From the NCBI RefSeq assembly GCF_017874415.1, contig NZ_JAGGLM010000011.1, positions 1 through 64,000 on the forward strand: a stretch of DNA of 64,000 bases, in the 5' to 3' direction. This DNA comes from Clostridium algifaecis. GTDB taxonomy: Bacteria; Bacillota; Clostridia; Clostridiales; Clostridiaceae. The notes beneath the pieces are model-generated. The model saw nothing but the letters and a program-made list of their open reading frames with translations, was not told the origin of the DNA and searched no databases. Shown one piece after another: positions 46,862-56,402 of the stretch; the stretch's first letter is position 1, and each line of letters starts with the position of its first letter. The position numbers and the translations under genes were made by a program.

Positions 46862-47863
46862 TTAATTCATAGCTTTTATTTGAGCTATCATTTCAGGTAT
46901 TACCTTAGTGTAGTCTCCAACTATAGCAAGATCTGCTACCTTCATTATTGCAGCTGAATCATCTTTATTTATAGCAATTATAAAATCACTATCCTGCATT
47001 CCTGCTAAATGTTGTATTGCACCTGATATTCCACAAGCTATATATAAATTAGGTCTTACAGTCTTACCTGTTTGTCCTACCTGATATGCTTTATCTATCC
47101 AGCCGTTATCTACAGCTGCACGTGAAGCAGATATTGTTCCACCAAGTAAATCTGCAAGCTCTTTTAACATATTGAATCCTTCTGGGCTGCCAAGTCCTCT
47201 TCCTCCTGATACAAGAACTTTAGCTTCTCCTATATCAGCTATATTTTTAGCTGATTTTACTACGTCCTGTATTTTTGTTCTTATGTCATCTTCTTTTACT
47301 TCAATATTTACTTTTTCTATCTTTCCTGTTCTGCTTTCATCCTTTTGTAATTTTTCAAATACTCCAGGCCTTACTGTTGACATCTGTGGTCTGTGATCGG
47401 TACATGCTATTGTAGCCATCAAGTTTCCACCGAATGCTGGTCTTGTCATAAGTAAGTTCTTGCCTTCTTCATCTATATCAAGACCTGTACAATCAGCGGT
47501 GAGTCCTGTTGCAAGTCTTGCAGATACTCTAGGTCCGAGATCTCTTCCTATAAATGTTGCACCGACCAAAAGTATTTCTGGCTTTTTGCTTGCAACAAGT
47601 TCATTTATTACATTTGCATATGCATCAGTTGTATAATGCTTTAAGTTTGGATTATCTACATATATAACTTTATCTGCTCCGTAAGTTACCAATTCTTTTG
47701 CAATATCTTCTACGCCGCTTCCAAGAAGTACAGCTGTTACTTCTTCGCCTAATTTATTTGCTAATTCTTTTCCTTTTCCTACCAACTCTAGGGCTACTTT
47801 CTGAAGTTCCCCATTTCTTTGTTCAGCAAATACCCATACACCTTTATAATCTGCTATACTCAT
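46862..47863 (-). CDS. etfA: Electron transfer flavoprotein subunit alpha
   Basis: The 333-residue protein has an N-terminal domain (KGVWVFAEQRNGEL) and a C-terminal FAD domain with VSGGRGLGSPEGFNML, YQVGQTGKTVRPNLYIACGISGAIQHLAGM and the end KVADLAIVGDYTKVIPEMI. With EtfB and Bcd it forms the bifurcating complex that couples crotonyl-CoA reduction to ferredoxin reduction. It is the last gene of the minus-strand operon bcd-etfB-etfA. Its C-terminal motif is the one found in the scar at 31341-31388. Confidence 0.97.
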   Translation of the reverse strand: MSIADYKGVWVFAEQRNGELQKVALELVGKGKELANKLGEEVTAVLLGSGVEDIAKELVTYGADKVIYVDNPNLKHYTTDAYANVINELVASKKPEILLVGATFIGRDLGPRVSARLATGLTADCTGLDIDEEGKNLLMTRPAFGGNLMATIACTDHRPQMSTVRPGVFEKLQKDESRTGKIEKVNIEVKEDDIRTKIQDVVKSAKNIADIGEAKVLVSGGRGLGSPEGFNMLKELADLLGGTISASRAAVDNGWIDKAYQVGQTGKTVRPNLYIACGISGAIQHLAGMQDSDFIIAINKDDSAAIMKVADLAIVGDYTKVIPEMIAQIKAMN

Positions 47864-47884
47864 GTTTAAATCCCTCCTATAAAT

Positions 47885-48664
47885 TTAGATGAAGTGTTTT
47901 TCTTTTAGTTTTGTAACTGTATATGCTGCTGCTTCTTTAAATGGCTTATCAACAATTTCGCCCTTGCCCTTTGCTGCTTTTGGCCATGATTTTTTAACTT
48001 TTGTTGGTGAACCTTTAAGTCCAAGAAGGGATTTATCTACATCTATGTCATTTGCTGTCCATAACTTTACTTCCTTCTTGTATGCTTCAAATATCTTTGA
48101 CATGCACATATATCTTGGCTCATTTAATTCTTTTATTGCAGTTAAAAGAACTGGAGTTTTTACATTTATTATTTCATATCCATCTTCAAGTGATTTCTTT
48201 ACAGTAAGTTCATTTCCGCTGACTTTTACATCTTCTACATATGTTACCTGTGGTATTCCAAGGTGTTCTGCTATTTCTGGACCTACTTGTGCAGTATCTC
48301 CATCTATAGCTTGTCTTCCTGCAAATACTATATCATAGTCTAATTTTCTAAGTGCTCCTGCAAGTGCATTTGATGTTGCAAGTGTATCTGCTCCTGCAAA
48401 TGCTCTATCGGAAATTAATATTGCTTCATCTGCGCCCATTGCTAGAGCTTCTCTTAAAGCCTTGTCGGCCTGTGGAGGTCCCATGCTGATTACTGTAACT
48501 TTTGCTCCTTCACTTTCTTTTAATTGAAGTGCTCCTTCAAGTGCATTTTTGTCATCTGGATTTATTATTGATGGAACTCCTTCTCTTATAAGTGTTCCAG
48601 TCTTTGGATCTATCTTAACTTCGTTAGTATCAGGTACTTGTTTTAAGCAAACTACTATATTCAT
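47885..48664 (-). CDS. etfB: Electron transfer flavoprotein subunit beta
   Basis: The 259-residue protein has MNIVVCLKQVPDTNEVKIDPKTGTL at the start, the adenine-nucleotide/FAD-binding loop FAGRQAIDGDTAQVGPEIAEHLG, and the EPRYMCMSKIFEAYKK recognition-type loop. In the bifurcating Etf this subunit carries the bifurcating FAD. Spacing is 13 bp to bcd and 21 bp to etfA. Confidence 0.97.
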   Translation of the reverse strand: MNIVVCLKQVPDTNEVKIDPKTGTLIREGVPSIINPDDKNALEGALQLKESEGAKVTVISMGPPQADKALREALAMGADEAILISDRAFAGADTLATSNALAGALRKLDYDIVFAGRQAIDGDTAQVGPEIAEHLGIPQVTYVEDVKVSGNELTVKKSLEDGYEIINVKTPVLLTAIKELNEPRYMCMSKIFEAYKKEVKLWTANDIDVDKSLLGLKGSPTKVKKSWPKAAKGKGEIVDKPFKEAAAYTVTKLKEKHFI

Positions 48665-48677
48665 ATGTTTAACCTCC

Positions 48678-49820
48678 CTATTTTTTTAACAAACTGCCTG
48701 CAATAACCATCTTTTGAACTTCTGATGTTCCTTCATATATTTCAGTTATCTTTGCATCTCTCATCATTCTCTCAAGTGGGTAATCCTTGGTGAATCCATA
48801 TCCTCCTAGGATCTGTAATGATTTAGTTGTTACAGCCATTGCGGTTTCCGCTGCAATCAATTTTGCTTCTGCTGCATCTACTGAATATGGAAGTCCCTCT
48901 TGTTTCTTCCAAGCTGCTTTATATACAATATATTTAGCTGCGTCTACTTGAACTTTCATTTCAGCTATATACCATTGTAATCCCTGAAATGCTGCAAGTG
49001 GTTTTCCAAATTGTTTTCTTTCTTTCATGTAGTCTATAGCGTATTCAAGTGCACCTTCTGCTAGTCCTAGAGCTTGAGCTGCTATTCCTATTCTACCACC
49101 ATCAAGTGTCATCATTGCTACTTTAAAGCCTTTACCTTCTTTTCCAAGCAAATTTTCTACAGGTACTTTTACATCTTCAAATATAAGTTCCGTTGTTGAA
49201 GATCCTCTTATACCCATCTTGTCTTCTACTTTTCCTATTTTAAATCCAGGCATTCCCTTTTCAATTATGAATGCTGAAATACCTTTCGTTCCCTTGCTTC
49301 TATCTGTCATTGCAAATATTACAAAAGTATCTGCAACTCCTCCATTTGTGATGAAGATCTTGGAACCGTTTAATACGTAGTGATCTCCTTCTTTTATAGC
49401 TATACTTTGTTGCCCTGCGGCATCTGTTCCTGCATTTGGTTCTGTCAATCCAAATGCTCCTATTTTCTTTCCACTTAATAAATCTGGAAGATATTTTTTC
49501 TTTTGATCTTCTGTACCAAAATTAAATATTGGCCATGAACATAGTGATGTATGAGCTGATAAAATAACAGATGATGTACCACAAGCTTTAGCAAGTTCTT
49601 CTACAACAATTATGTAGCTTAAATAATCAGTACCTGCTCCACCGTATTCTTTAGGATATGGCATACCCATCATGTTATATTTAGCCATTTTTTCTACTGT
49701 TTCCATTGGAAATCTTTCTGTCGCATCAACTTCTGCTGCTAGTGGCTCTACTTCATTTTTTACAAATTCAGATGCCATTTGCTTTACTAATTCCTGTTCT
49801 CTTGTTAAACCAAAATTCAT
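48678..49820 (-). CDS. bcd: Butyryl-CoA dehydrogenase
   Basis: The 380-residue acyl-CoA dehydrogenase has AFGLTEPNAGTDAAGQQ for FAD binding, FITNGGVADTFVI, RIGIAAQALGLAEGALEYA and the catalytic Glu in ITEIYEGTSEVQ. With EtfAB it reduces crotonyl-CoA to butyryl-CoA. It heads its own operon behind a TTGACA-17-TAGAAT promoter (49877-49905). The start is behind GAGGT. This is unlike the usual Clostridium layout, where bcd sits between crt and etfB. Confidence 0.97.
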   Translation of the reverse strand: MNFGLTREQELVKQMASEFVKNEVEPLAAEVDATERFPMETVEKMAKYNMMGMPYPKEYGGAGTDYLSYIIVVEELAKACGTSSVILSAHTSLCSWPIFNFGTEDQKKKYLPDLLSGKKIGAFGLTEPNAGTDAAGQQSIAIKEGDHYVLNGSKIFITNGGVADTFVIFAMTDRSKGTKGISAFIIEKGMPGFKIGKVEDKMGIRGSSTTELIFEDVKVPVENLLGKEGKGFKVAMMTLDGGRIGIAAQALGLAEGALEYAIDYMKERKQFGKPLAAFQGLQWYIAEMKVQVDAAKYIVYKAAWKKQEGLPYSVDAAEAKLIAAETAMAVTTKSLQILGGYGFTKDYPLERMMRDAKITEIYEGTSEVQKMVIAGSLLKK

Positions 49821-49876
49821 TACATTGACCTCCTCGTATTAAGTTTTAGAAATGATATTTGACAACGTTTAATATT

Positions 49877-49905
49877 ATTCTAATTGCATACAAATTATTT
49901 GTCAA
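49877..49905 (-). promoter_or_regulatory. Promoter of bcd-etfB-etfA
   Basis: On the minus strand, TTGACA (49900-49905), 17 bp, TAGAAT (49877-49882). I see no Rex half-site pair next to it, unlike upstream of crt. Confidence 0.65.
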
Positions 49906-50115
49906 CAAGTAGCTATAAAAATATTAAAATTTATGCATATAATTTAATGATATTTTTGTTCCATATAAGTAATTAACTAAAAAGTATTGAAATTTATGGT
50001 ATATAATTTAGTATATCATTTTAAGAGAAAAATTTTTACTTTTTTTTAATATAAACATAATAATTATATATTAATATAATATTGAAGGAACAATCACGGA
50101 TCCGTATTTCTAGGT

Positions 50116-50350
50116 AAGTAGTGCTAATAAATATTTCAAAAAAGTTGACATGGCTAAAAAACTTGAATCGGATATATTTATAGATGACTGATATGAAAAT
50201 GCTGTGCAGTTATCAAAAAATGGTTTTAAGGTGCTGCTTATAGATACTAATTATAATAGAATGCCTTTAAATGAGAATATAATTAGAGTATTTAATTGGA
50301 ATGAAATATATGAGATAGTAAAGGGACTACTATTACAGAGAATTGTATAA
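50116..50350 (+). pseudogene. Broken C-terminal fragment of a HAD-type 5'-nucleotidase-like gene
   Basis: One frame reads ESDIFIDD, then an in-frame TGA at 50189, then YENAVQLSKNGFKVLLID and RVFNWNEIYEIVKGLL, ending at a TAA (50348-50350). IDDSYENA-like text followed by LLID and a late W-E-I pattern fits the end of NT5C-type pyrimidine nucleotidases of Clostridium. No catalytic N-terminal DxD half is found upstream, and there is no start with a ribosome site. The remaining parts of the 680-bp bcd-pgi gap hold the bcd promoter and, near 50430-50470, a repeated ATTGATTTATATA with a TATAAT box for pgi. Confidence 0.65.
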
Positions 50351-50501
50351 ATAGTAGTCATTTCATAATTGAACAAAAATTATTATTAATAAAATAATTT
50401 TATGATATAAGTATGAGTTTTATATTATAATTGATTTATATAAATTAATAGTCTAAAATTGATTTATATATAATAATTATACAGATATGGAGGTATGTAG
50501 C

Positions 50502-51857
50502 ATGTCAAAAAAAAGTTTAATATTGGATTTAAGCAAAACACAACCTTATTTGGAGGAAAGCGAAATCAAAAATCTTCAACCATTTGTAACTACAGCTAAT
50601 AAGATGCTTGTAGAAAAAACAGGAGAGGGAAATGACTATCTTGGATGGGTAGACTTGCCAGTTGATTATGATAAGGAAGAATTTAGAAGAATAAAAAAAG
50701 CTGCAGAAAAAATAAGAGCTAATTCCGATGCACTTATAGTTATAGGAATAGGCGGATCTTATTTAGGTGCAAGAGCAGCTGTTGAAATGCTTAGTCATAC
50801 ATTCTATACGAGTATTTCAAAAGATAAAAGAAATGCACCTGCTTTATATTTCGTGGGAAATAATATAAGTTCTACATATATGGCAGATTTGCTTGAAGTA
50901 GTAGAAGGAAAAGATATATCAGTCAATGTAATATCAAAATCGGGAACTACTACAGAACCGGCTATTGCATTTAGAATATTTAAGGATTTGCTTGAAAAGA
51001 AATATGGTAAAGATGGAGCCAAAGATAGAATATATGCTACTACTGACAGAAAAAAAGGAGCTTTAAAATCTTTAGCTGATGCGGAAGGCTATGAAACTTT
51101 TGTAATTCCAGATGATGTAGGGGGAAGATATTCAGTTTTAACTGCGGTAGGACTTTTACCTATAGCAGCAGCAGGAGTTGACATAGATGAAATGATGCAG
51201 GGTGCAGCAGGTGCAAGGGAAGCATACAGCAGTGATGATATAGAAAAAAATGATGCTTATAAATATGCAGCAGCTAGAAATGCACTTTATAGAAAAGGTA
51301 AAACTATTGAAATGATAACAAATTTTGAACCATGCTTGCATTATTTCGGCGAGTGGTGGAAACAGTTATATGGTGAAAGTGAAGGAAAGGAAAATAAAGG
51401 ATTATTCCCGGCAGCAGGAGATTTTTCAACAGATCTACATTCAATGGGACAATATATACAACAGGGGCTTAGGACTTTATTTGAAACATTTATAAGAGTA
51501 GAGAAACCAAGAAAAGAAGTATTTATAGAAGCAAATAAGGAAAATCTTGATGGCCTTAACTTCTTAGCTGGAAAGTCCATGGATTTTGTAAATCAGCAGG
51601 CTCTTAGAGGGACAGTACTAGCCCACAGCGATGGAAATGTTCCAGCTATAGTTTTAGATATACCTGAATTGACACCTTACTATTTTGGATACACAGTTTA
51701 TTTCTTTGAAAGAGCTTGTGCCATTAGTGGATATTTACTTGGAATAAATCCGTTTAATCAACCTGGAGTTGAAGCTTATAAAAAGAATATGTTTGCACTT
51801 CTTGGAAAACCAGGATATGAGGATAAAAAGGCTGAGTTAGAAGAAAGACTTAAGTAG
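50502..51857 (+). CDS. pgi: Glucose-6-phosphate isomerase
   Basis: The 451-residue enzyme interconverts glucose-6-P and fructose-6-P. The SIS-fold segments include [35 protein letters not shown], the PGI signature [17 protein letters not shown], and the C-terminal [29 protein letters not shown]. The length is that of the short bacterial form. The frame has an ATG at 50487, but GGAGG lies just after it, so ATG 50502 is the start. Monocistronic, with its own terminator. Confidence 0.98.
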   Translation: MSKKSLILDLSKTQPYLEESEIKNLQPFVTTANKMLVEKTGEGNDYLGWVDLPVDYDKEEFRRIKKAAEKIRANSDALIVIGIGGSYLGARAAVEMLSHTFYTSISKDKRNAPALYFVGNNISSTYMADLLEVVEGKDISVNVISKSGTTTEPAIAFRIFKDLLEKKYGKDGAKDRIYATTDRKKGALKSLADAEGYETFVIPDDVGGRYSVLTAVGLLPIAAAGVDIDEMMQGAAGAREAYSSDDIEKNDAYKYAAARNALYRKGKTIEMITNFEPCLHYFGEWWKQLYGESEGKENKGLFPAAGDFSTDLHSMGQYIQQGLRTLFETFIRVEKPRKEVFIEANKENLDGLNFLAGKSMDFVNQQALRGTVLAHSDGNVPAIVLDIPELTPYYFGYTVYFFERACAISGYLLGINPFNQPGVEAYKKNMFALLGKPGYEDKKAELEERLK

Positions 51858-51864
51858 CAAATAA

Positions 51865-51909
51865 ATAATCCCATTTCGTCATTAATGATGGAGTGAGATT
51901 ATTTTTTTA
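51865..51909 (+). terminator. Terminator of pgi
   Basis: Long imperfect stem, AATAATCCCATTTCGTCATT against AATGATGGAGTGAGATTATT, followed by T7. Confidence 0.8.
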
Positions 51910-51982
51910 TTATATCGATTAATTAACTGAAAAAATGTAATATAATAATATTAAAGGTTTTAGTTTATGGGGGGGTAAGTTT

Positions 51983-52213
51983 ATGAAAAAAACTTTTATT
52001 AAATCATTGATAATATATTCAATATTATTTTTTATAATAAATTATTTTAATTCTTCAAGTATGAGTTTTTTAGTAATACTTAAAATAATTTGCATTTCTA
52101 TTCTATGCGGTGGAGTACTTTCAGGTATTACAGTTTTATTAAAAATAAATTTTTTAAAGAAGAACAAAGAAAAATTAGAACTTATCGAGAAATCAAAGCA
52201 AAGGAGAAAGTAA
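51983..52213 (+). CDS. Small membrane protein, unknown function
   Basis: The 76-residue protein has two hydrophobic helices (about 8-25 and 29-53, ILFFIINYF and LVILKIICISILCGGVLSGITVLL) and a Lys-rich cytoplasmic tail. It is preceded by a strong GGGGGG site, so it is probably translated. It lies 7 bp ahead of the YaiI gene and is likely co-transcribed. I do not recognise the family. Confidence 0.65.
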   Translation: MKKTFIKSLIIYSILFFIINYFNSSSMSFLVILKIICISILCGGVLSGITVLLKINFLKKNKEKLELIEKSKQRRK

Positions 52214-52220
52214 TAAGTAA

Positions 52221-52670
52221 ATGAGAATATTGGTTGATGCAGATGCATGCCCTGGTAAAGATATAATAGAAAATGTAGCAAGTAACAATAATATTGAAGT
52301 TATAATGTACTGTGATATTAATCACATATTAAATAGCAATTACAGTACTGTAAAATATGTGGATAGTGGTTTCCAAAGTGTAGATATAATCCTTATAAAT
52401 GAAGTGAAAAATAATGACATAGTGGTAACTCAGGATTATGGGGTAGCTGCGATGGCACTCGGGAAGAAAGCGTATGCTGTAAATCCAAAGGGATATATAT
52501 ATGATAACGGAAATATAGATAGACTTCTTTTTGAAAGGCATATGTCTCAGAAAATAAGGCGCAGCGGTGGAAAAACTTTTAATCCTAAAAAAAGATCTCA
52601 AAAAGATGACGACAGGTTGAAAAATAGTTTAATTAAATTAGTAAATAATTATAAAAATACTATTACATAA
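52221..52670 (+). CDS. YaiI/YqxD family protein (UPF0178)
   Basis: The 149-residue protein opens with ILVDADACPGKDIIENVA, has VDSGFQSVDIILINEVKNNDIVVTQDYGVAAMALGKKAYAVNPKG and ends in the basic RRSGGKTFNPKKRSQKDDDRL, all diagnostic of UPF0178. The conserved Asp pattern (VDADACP, TQDYG) suggests a PIN-like nuclease fold, but no activity is established. Confidence 0.92.
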   Translation: MRILVDADACPGKDIIENVASNNNIEVIMYCDINHILNSNYSTVKYVDSGFQSVDIILINEVKNNDIVVTQDYGVAAMALGKKAYAVNPKGYIYDNGNIDRLLFERHMSQKIRRSGGKTFNPKKRSQKDDDRLKNSLIKLVNNYKNTIT

Positions 52671-52752
52671 TATGGAATTATAGTATAATTTAAAGTAACA
52701 TTATTTAACAGTCAGTTGTCCACTGTGAATTGAATATGGGGGGATAATATTT

Positions 52753-54753
52753 ATGAATGAATTGGCTATAAATTGCAATTTGGATAGCCCACAAAAAAGG
52801 GATTCCAAAATTGTTATAAATATAGAAAATGAATGCGATCAGGAATTGTTATATAAATATATGGTGGGTTGTAATGGAAAATGGAGTGTGCTAAAAGATT
52901 TTACATGTGACAAAAATATGGAATGGGTTCCTAAAAAAGATGGAAAATATATAGTTATGGTTCAGGCTAAAAAAAGGAATGGAAACAAAAGTTTTGATTA
53001 TGTGTCCAGGACGAATTATATAATAGGTGATGCAGAGGAAAAACTAATAAACGATATTGTTTTAAATAAAAACAAATTTGTTCTTGGAGACAAAATAAAA
53101 ATTTATGTAGATACTAATAAAGTTCCGGTTATGTTTAGATACTGGATAAAGATTGATAATAGATGGCAGCTCGCAAAAGATTATTCTACAGATAATACGC
53201 TTATATATACAGTAAAGACAGAAAACAATGGTGAAATACTTGTAGAGTGCAAAAACACGGATTCTAAAAGTGATTTTGATGATTTTAAAAAAGTAAACTT
53301 CTTTATAGAACCTCTAAAAAAAGTTCAAATAATAGATTTTAAATGTTTGAATAGCAGTCTTATTTGTAATTCTGAAATTATGTTCCAGATATTATCAGAA
53401 CATGAAGAAAACAGGACAATACTCTATAAATTTTTTAAGATAAATTCAAGCGGAGAAGTAAATTTAATACAAAATTATTCTACTAAAAGAATTGTAAGTT
53501 ATATAGAAAAAAAAGAAGGAAATTATAGGCTTTTGTGTCTTGCAAAGGATATGTACTCTAACAACAAATTTGATGATAGGGCAATTCTAAACTTTAATGT
53601 AGAAAAGTATAAAAAAATATTTATAGAAAACTTCACTACAAATGTAAATTCACCTCAGCTTTCAGATACTGAAATTGTCATAAAAGTTCAAGCTATAGGA
53701 GGCAATGAACTTTTATACAGGTACATAATTGAAGGTGAATACAGTGAGGATTCTGGATACATAAGATTTTCAAGCTATGTATGGAAAAGTAAATGTCAGG
53801 GAGAATATAAGATAAGTGTATTTGTAAAGGATAAATCTTATGATGGAGAATATGAAGCTTATGATTCCATGAAATTTGTTATAGATGACAAAAGTAGTGA
53901 TCCTGTTAATATAGATGATTTTACACTAAATAAACATAGAAATGTATTAAAAGGCGAAAATATAAGAGCAGTTGTTTCAGCGTCAGGTGGAGTGAATTTA
54001 AAATACAGTTTTGTGATAAAAAGAGATGGACAAACTGTTGAAAAGAGAGAATACAGTAAAAGTAACTGGATAGAATTTAAACCACTAAAAAGAGGAGATT
54101 ATGAAATAGAAGCGAGGGTGAGGGACTATTATTCCAGCAGGGAATATGATTGTCATGCAATAAAGAATATAGACGTTTTTGATTACATACCTGCAAATAT
54201 TGATTATATACTGTATCCTATTAGGGAATACTATATGGTAGGAGACAAGGTATCCATATCTATAATAACTCAGGATACTAAAAATATTGTAGTAAAATAT
54301 ATTATGAGTATAAATGAACATAAAATAGAAGAAACAGGTTTTGTAAGTGAAAAGAATTATTCTTTTGTACCGAAGTGCAGGGGAAAGTACAGTATAGATA
54401 TTTTTGCAAAAAATGTGAAAAGTACATTTGAATTTGATTCTAAAAAACATATGAGTATAGAAATAAGGGATGCAATTCCTGTTACTAATACAAAAATATT
54501 TTGTGAAAAAAATAAATTTATAATTAATGAGCCAGTTACATTTTATGTACGCAGCGAAGGCGGCAAAGATGTATTATATGAATTTTATATTATGGAAAAA
54601 GGTGACTGGATATTAACGCAAAGCTATAGCAAAAAGAACAATTATACTTTTGTACCATTCGATAATGATGAGTATAAAGTAATGGTACTTAGCAAGAGCC
54701 AGTATAGTAAAGATGCATATGAAGACTATGATATATTTACAATCAATGTTTAG
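52753..54753 (+). CDS. Protein of seven Y_Y_Y (triple-tyrosine) beta-sandwich repeats
   Basis: The 666-residue protein is built of seven repeats of about 85-95 residues, starting near residues 10, 100, 195, 295, 395, 490 and 575. Each has a lead such as LNKNKFVLGD, a central YxF/Y strand (LLYKYMV, LLYRYII, VLYEFYI), a W/YS-Y loop, and a close of the type G-Y-x-V-x-V-x-A/K-x-S-Y/F-D. Y_Y_Y modules are usually extracytoplasmic binding domains, yet there is no signal peptide, anchor or membrane segment. The next gene is a transglycosylase-fold protein, so cell-wall binding is a guess. The start follows GGGGGG. Confidence 0.85.
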   Translation: MNELAINCNLDSPQKRDSKIVINIENECDQELLYKYMVGCNGKWSVLKDFTCDKNMEWVPKKDGKYIVMVQAKKRNGNKSFDYVSRTNYIIGDAEEKLINDIVLNKNKFVLGDKIKIYVDTNKVPVMFRYWIKIDNRWQLAKDYSTDNTLIYTVKTENNGEILVECKNTDSKSDFDDFKKVNFFIEPLKKVQIIDFKCLNSSLICNSEIMFQILSEHEENRTILYKFFKINSSGEVNLIQNYSTKRIVSYIEKKEGNYRLLCLAKDMYSNNKFDDRAILNFNVEKYKKIFIENFTTNVNSPQLSDTEIVIKVQAIGGNELLYRYIIEGEYSEDSGYIRFSSYVWKSKCQGEYKISVFVKDKSYDGEYEAYDSMKFVIDDKSSDPVNIDDFTLNKHRNVLKGENIRAVVSASGGVNLKYSFVIKRDGQTVEKREYSKSNWIEFKPLKRGDYEIEARVRDYYSSREYDCHAIKNIDVFDYIPANIDYILYPIREYYMVGDKVSISIITQDTKNIVVKYIMSINEHKIEETGFVSEKNYSFVPKCRGKYSIDIFAKNVKSTFEFDSKKHMSIEIRDAIPVTNTKIFCEKNKFIINEPVTFYVRSEGGKDVLYEFYIMEKGDWILTQSYSKKNNYTFVPFDNDEYKVMVLSKSQYSKDAYEDYDIFTINV

Positions 54754-54840
54754 TTTTGTTGTCAGAGTATTGATTTTAAGTCAAATTAAATTTATAATTT
54801 AATTATTGTAGATGTATATAATTTATAAGCGGGTGAAAAA

Positions 54841-55527
54841 ATGAGTATAAACAGTGTATCTGGAACGGATGCAAATAAAAATGCTGAAAAATTGATGGAA
54901 ATGCAGATGATGACACAGATTTTTAAAACAGCACTTGGAGATTCTGATTCATTTAGCCTTGTTATGGAAAGCTTGACTAAAGCTATGACAGATGAAGATG
55001 GAAATATAGATTTATCAAATTTAGGACTTGGCGAAGATGATCTGAGCAAGCTTGGATATGGAGCAGGTGAGAGACTTAATAAAGTCTATAATGGAGTCAA
55101 AAATGATATAAAAAGTGGAAACATGACCATAGATCAGGCTGTAGATACAGCGTCCAGGAAATATGGAGTAGATAAAAATCTTATAATGGCAGTTATCAAG
55201 CAGGAATCAGATTTTAATCCGAATTCCACATCTGAAGCAGGTGCAGAAGGACTGATGCAGCTTATGCCGGGAACAGCATCAGAATTAGGAGTAAGTGATC
55301 CATATAATGTAGAGCAGAATGTAGATGGCGGTACAGAATATTTGAGAAGTTTATTGAATATGTATGGAAATTCAAAAGAATTGGCTTTAGCTGCATACAA
55401 TGCTGGATATGGAACTTTAAAATCTAGAGGCGTAAATGATGCATCTGAAATTTCAAGACTTCCTTATGAAACAAGGGATTATGTTCAAAAAGTTATGGGT
55501 TATTATAATAATAGTAAAACAGTCTGA
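54841..55527 (+). CDS. Soluble lytic transglycosylase-fold protein (SLT domain)
   Basis: The 228-residue protein has an N-terminal Asn/Met/Gln-rich helical part (1-110) and an SLT domain (about 112-225): VIKQESDFNPNS with the catalytic Glu, AGAEGLMQLMPGTASELG, and ALAAYNAGYGTL. SLT enzymes cleave the MurNAc-GlcNAc bond of peptidoglycan. No signal peptide is present. It lies 87 bp after the Y_Y_Y-repeat gene in the same orientation. Its stop codon is inside the terminator hairpin at 55516-55544. Confidence 0.9.
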   Translation: MSINSVSGTDANKNAEKLMEMQMMTQIFKTALGDSDSFSLVMESLTKAMTDEDGNIDLSNLGLGEDDLSKLGYGAGERLNKVYNGVKNDIKSGNMTIDQAVDTASRKYGVDKNLIMAVIKQESDFNPNSTSEAGAEGLMQLMPGTASELGVSDPYNVEQNVDGGTEYLRSLLNMYGNSKELALAAYNAGYGTLKSRGVNDASEISRLPYETRDYVQKVMGYYNNSKTV

Positions 55528-55544
55528 TACGGCTGTTTTATTTT
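55516..55544 (+). terminator. Terminator overlapping the SLT gene stop codon
   Basis: AAAACAGTC-TGATAC-GGCTGTTTT, a 9-bp stem with one G-T pair, followed by ATTTT. Confidence 0.75.
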
Positions 55545-55588
55545 ATTAAAGTTCAATTATTGCAGCTTGAAGGAGGGTACATAAAGAG

Positions 55589-56317
55589 GTGGAAAGATTA
55601 GATAAAATTTTATCAAATTTAGGTTACGGAACTAGAAAACAAGTTAAGGAAATTGTAAAAAAGGGTTATGTAAAAGTAGATGGAGTTGTTGCAAGTGATA
55701 GTTCAATAAAAATTGATGTTGATAAAAGTAAGTTGGAGGTAGGAGATAATACAGTAGATTATAAAAAGAATATATATATTATCATGAATAAGCCCGATGG
55801 AGTTGTATCTGCTACCTATGACAACTATGACGAAACTGTTATAGATATATTGGATGAAGAGTACAGGGCTTTTAAACCTTTCCCGGTTGGAAGGCTTGAC
55901 AAGGATACAGTTGGACTTCTTTTTATAACTAATGATGGAGAAATAAATCATAGATTGATATCACCTAAGTGGCATATTGACAAAGTTTATTATGCTGAAA
56001 TAGATAAAGCTGTAGATGAAACCGATATAAAAGCTTTTAAAGATGGAATAGTACTAGACGACGGTTATAAATGTATGCCTGCAAAATTGGATATTGTAAA
56101 AGTTGATAATGACGGTTCTATGGTAAATGTTACTATACAAGAAGGCAAATTTCATCAGGTAAAGCGAATGTTTAATGCAGTTGGAAAGAATGTAGTATAT
56201 TTAAAGAGAGTAAAATTTGGACCACTTAAATTAGACGAAAATTTAAGGGAGGGAAGTTACAGAGAATTGTCAGAAAGTGAACTAAAAAGCGTCAAACATA
56301 TTTTAAAAATGAATTAA
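55589..56317 (+). CDS. RsuA/RluB-type pseudouridine synthase
   Basis: The 242-residue enzyme has an S4 RNA-binding domain (1-60; RLDKILSNLGYGTRKQVKEIVKKG) and a catalytic domain with FPVGRLDKDTVGLLFITNDG (the Asp of GRLDKDT is catalytic) and EGKFHQVKRMFNAVGK. The length and QVKRM pattern fit RsuA (16S U516) better than the longer RluB, but this is not decisive. It starts with GTG, 11 bp behind AAGGAGGG. Confidence 0.9.
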   Translation: MERLDKILSNLGYGTRKQVKEIVKKGYVKVDGVVASDSSIKIDVDKSKLEVGDNTVDYKKNIYIIMNKPDGVVSATYDNYDETVIDILDEEYRAFKPFPVGRLDKDTVGLLFITNDGEINHRLISPKWHIDKVYYAEIDKAVDETDIKAFKDGIVLDDGYKCMPAKLDIVKVDNDGSMVNVTIQEGKFHQVKRMFNAVGKNVVYLKRVKFGPLKLDENLREGSYRELSESELKSVKHILKMN

Positions 56318-56368
56318 TTTATATCGTACTTTTATTAAAAATGCATGATATATATCTATAAAAAAGAC

Positions 56369-56397
56369 TTGATATTTTTATAAACTTTTACTATAAT
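56369..56397 (+). promoter_or_regulatory. Promoter of the candidate small RNA
   Basis: TTGATA, exactly 17 bp, TATAAT: one of the cleanest sigma-A promoters of the window, with no start codon or ribosome site behind it before the hairpin terminator at 56449-56479. Confidence 0.75.
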
Positions 56398-56402
56398 AAT
56401 AT

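Noticed and set aside
47889-48338. A 149-codon plus-strand frame opposite etfB
   Set aside because: Antisense shadow of etfB with no independent support.
49857-49872. TGACAACGTTTAAT near bcd as a cre site
   Set aside because: Three mismatches to the consensus, too weak beside the better candidate at 24474.
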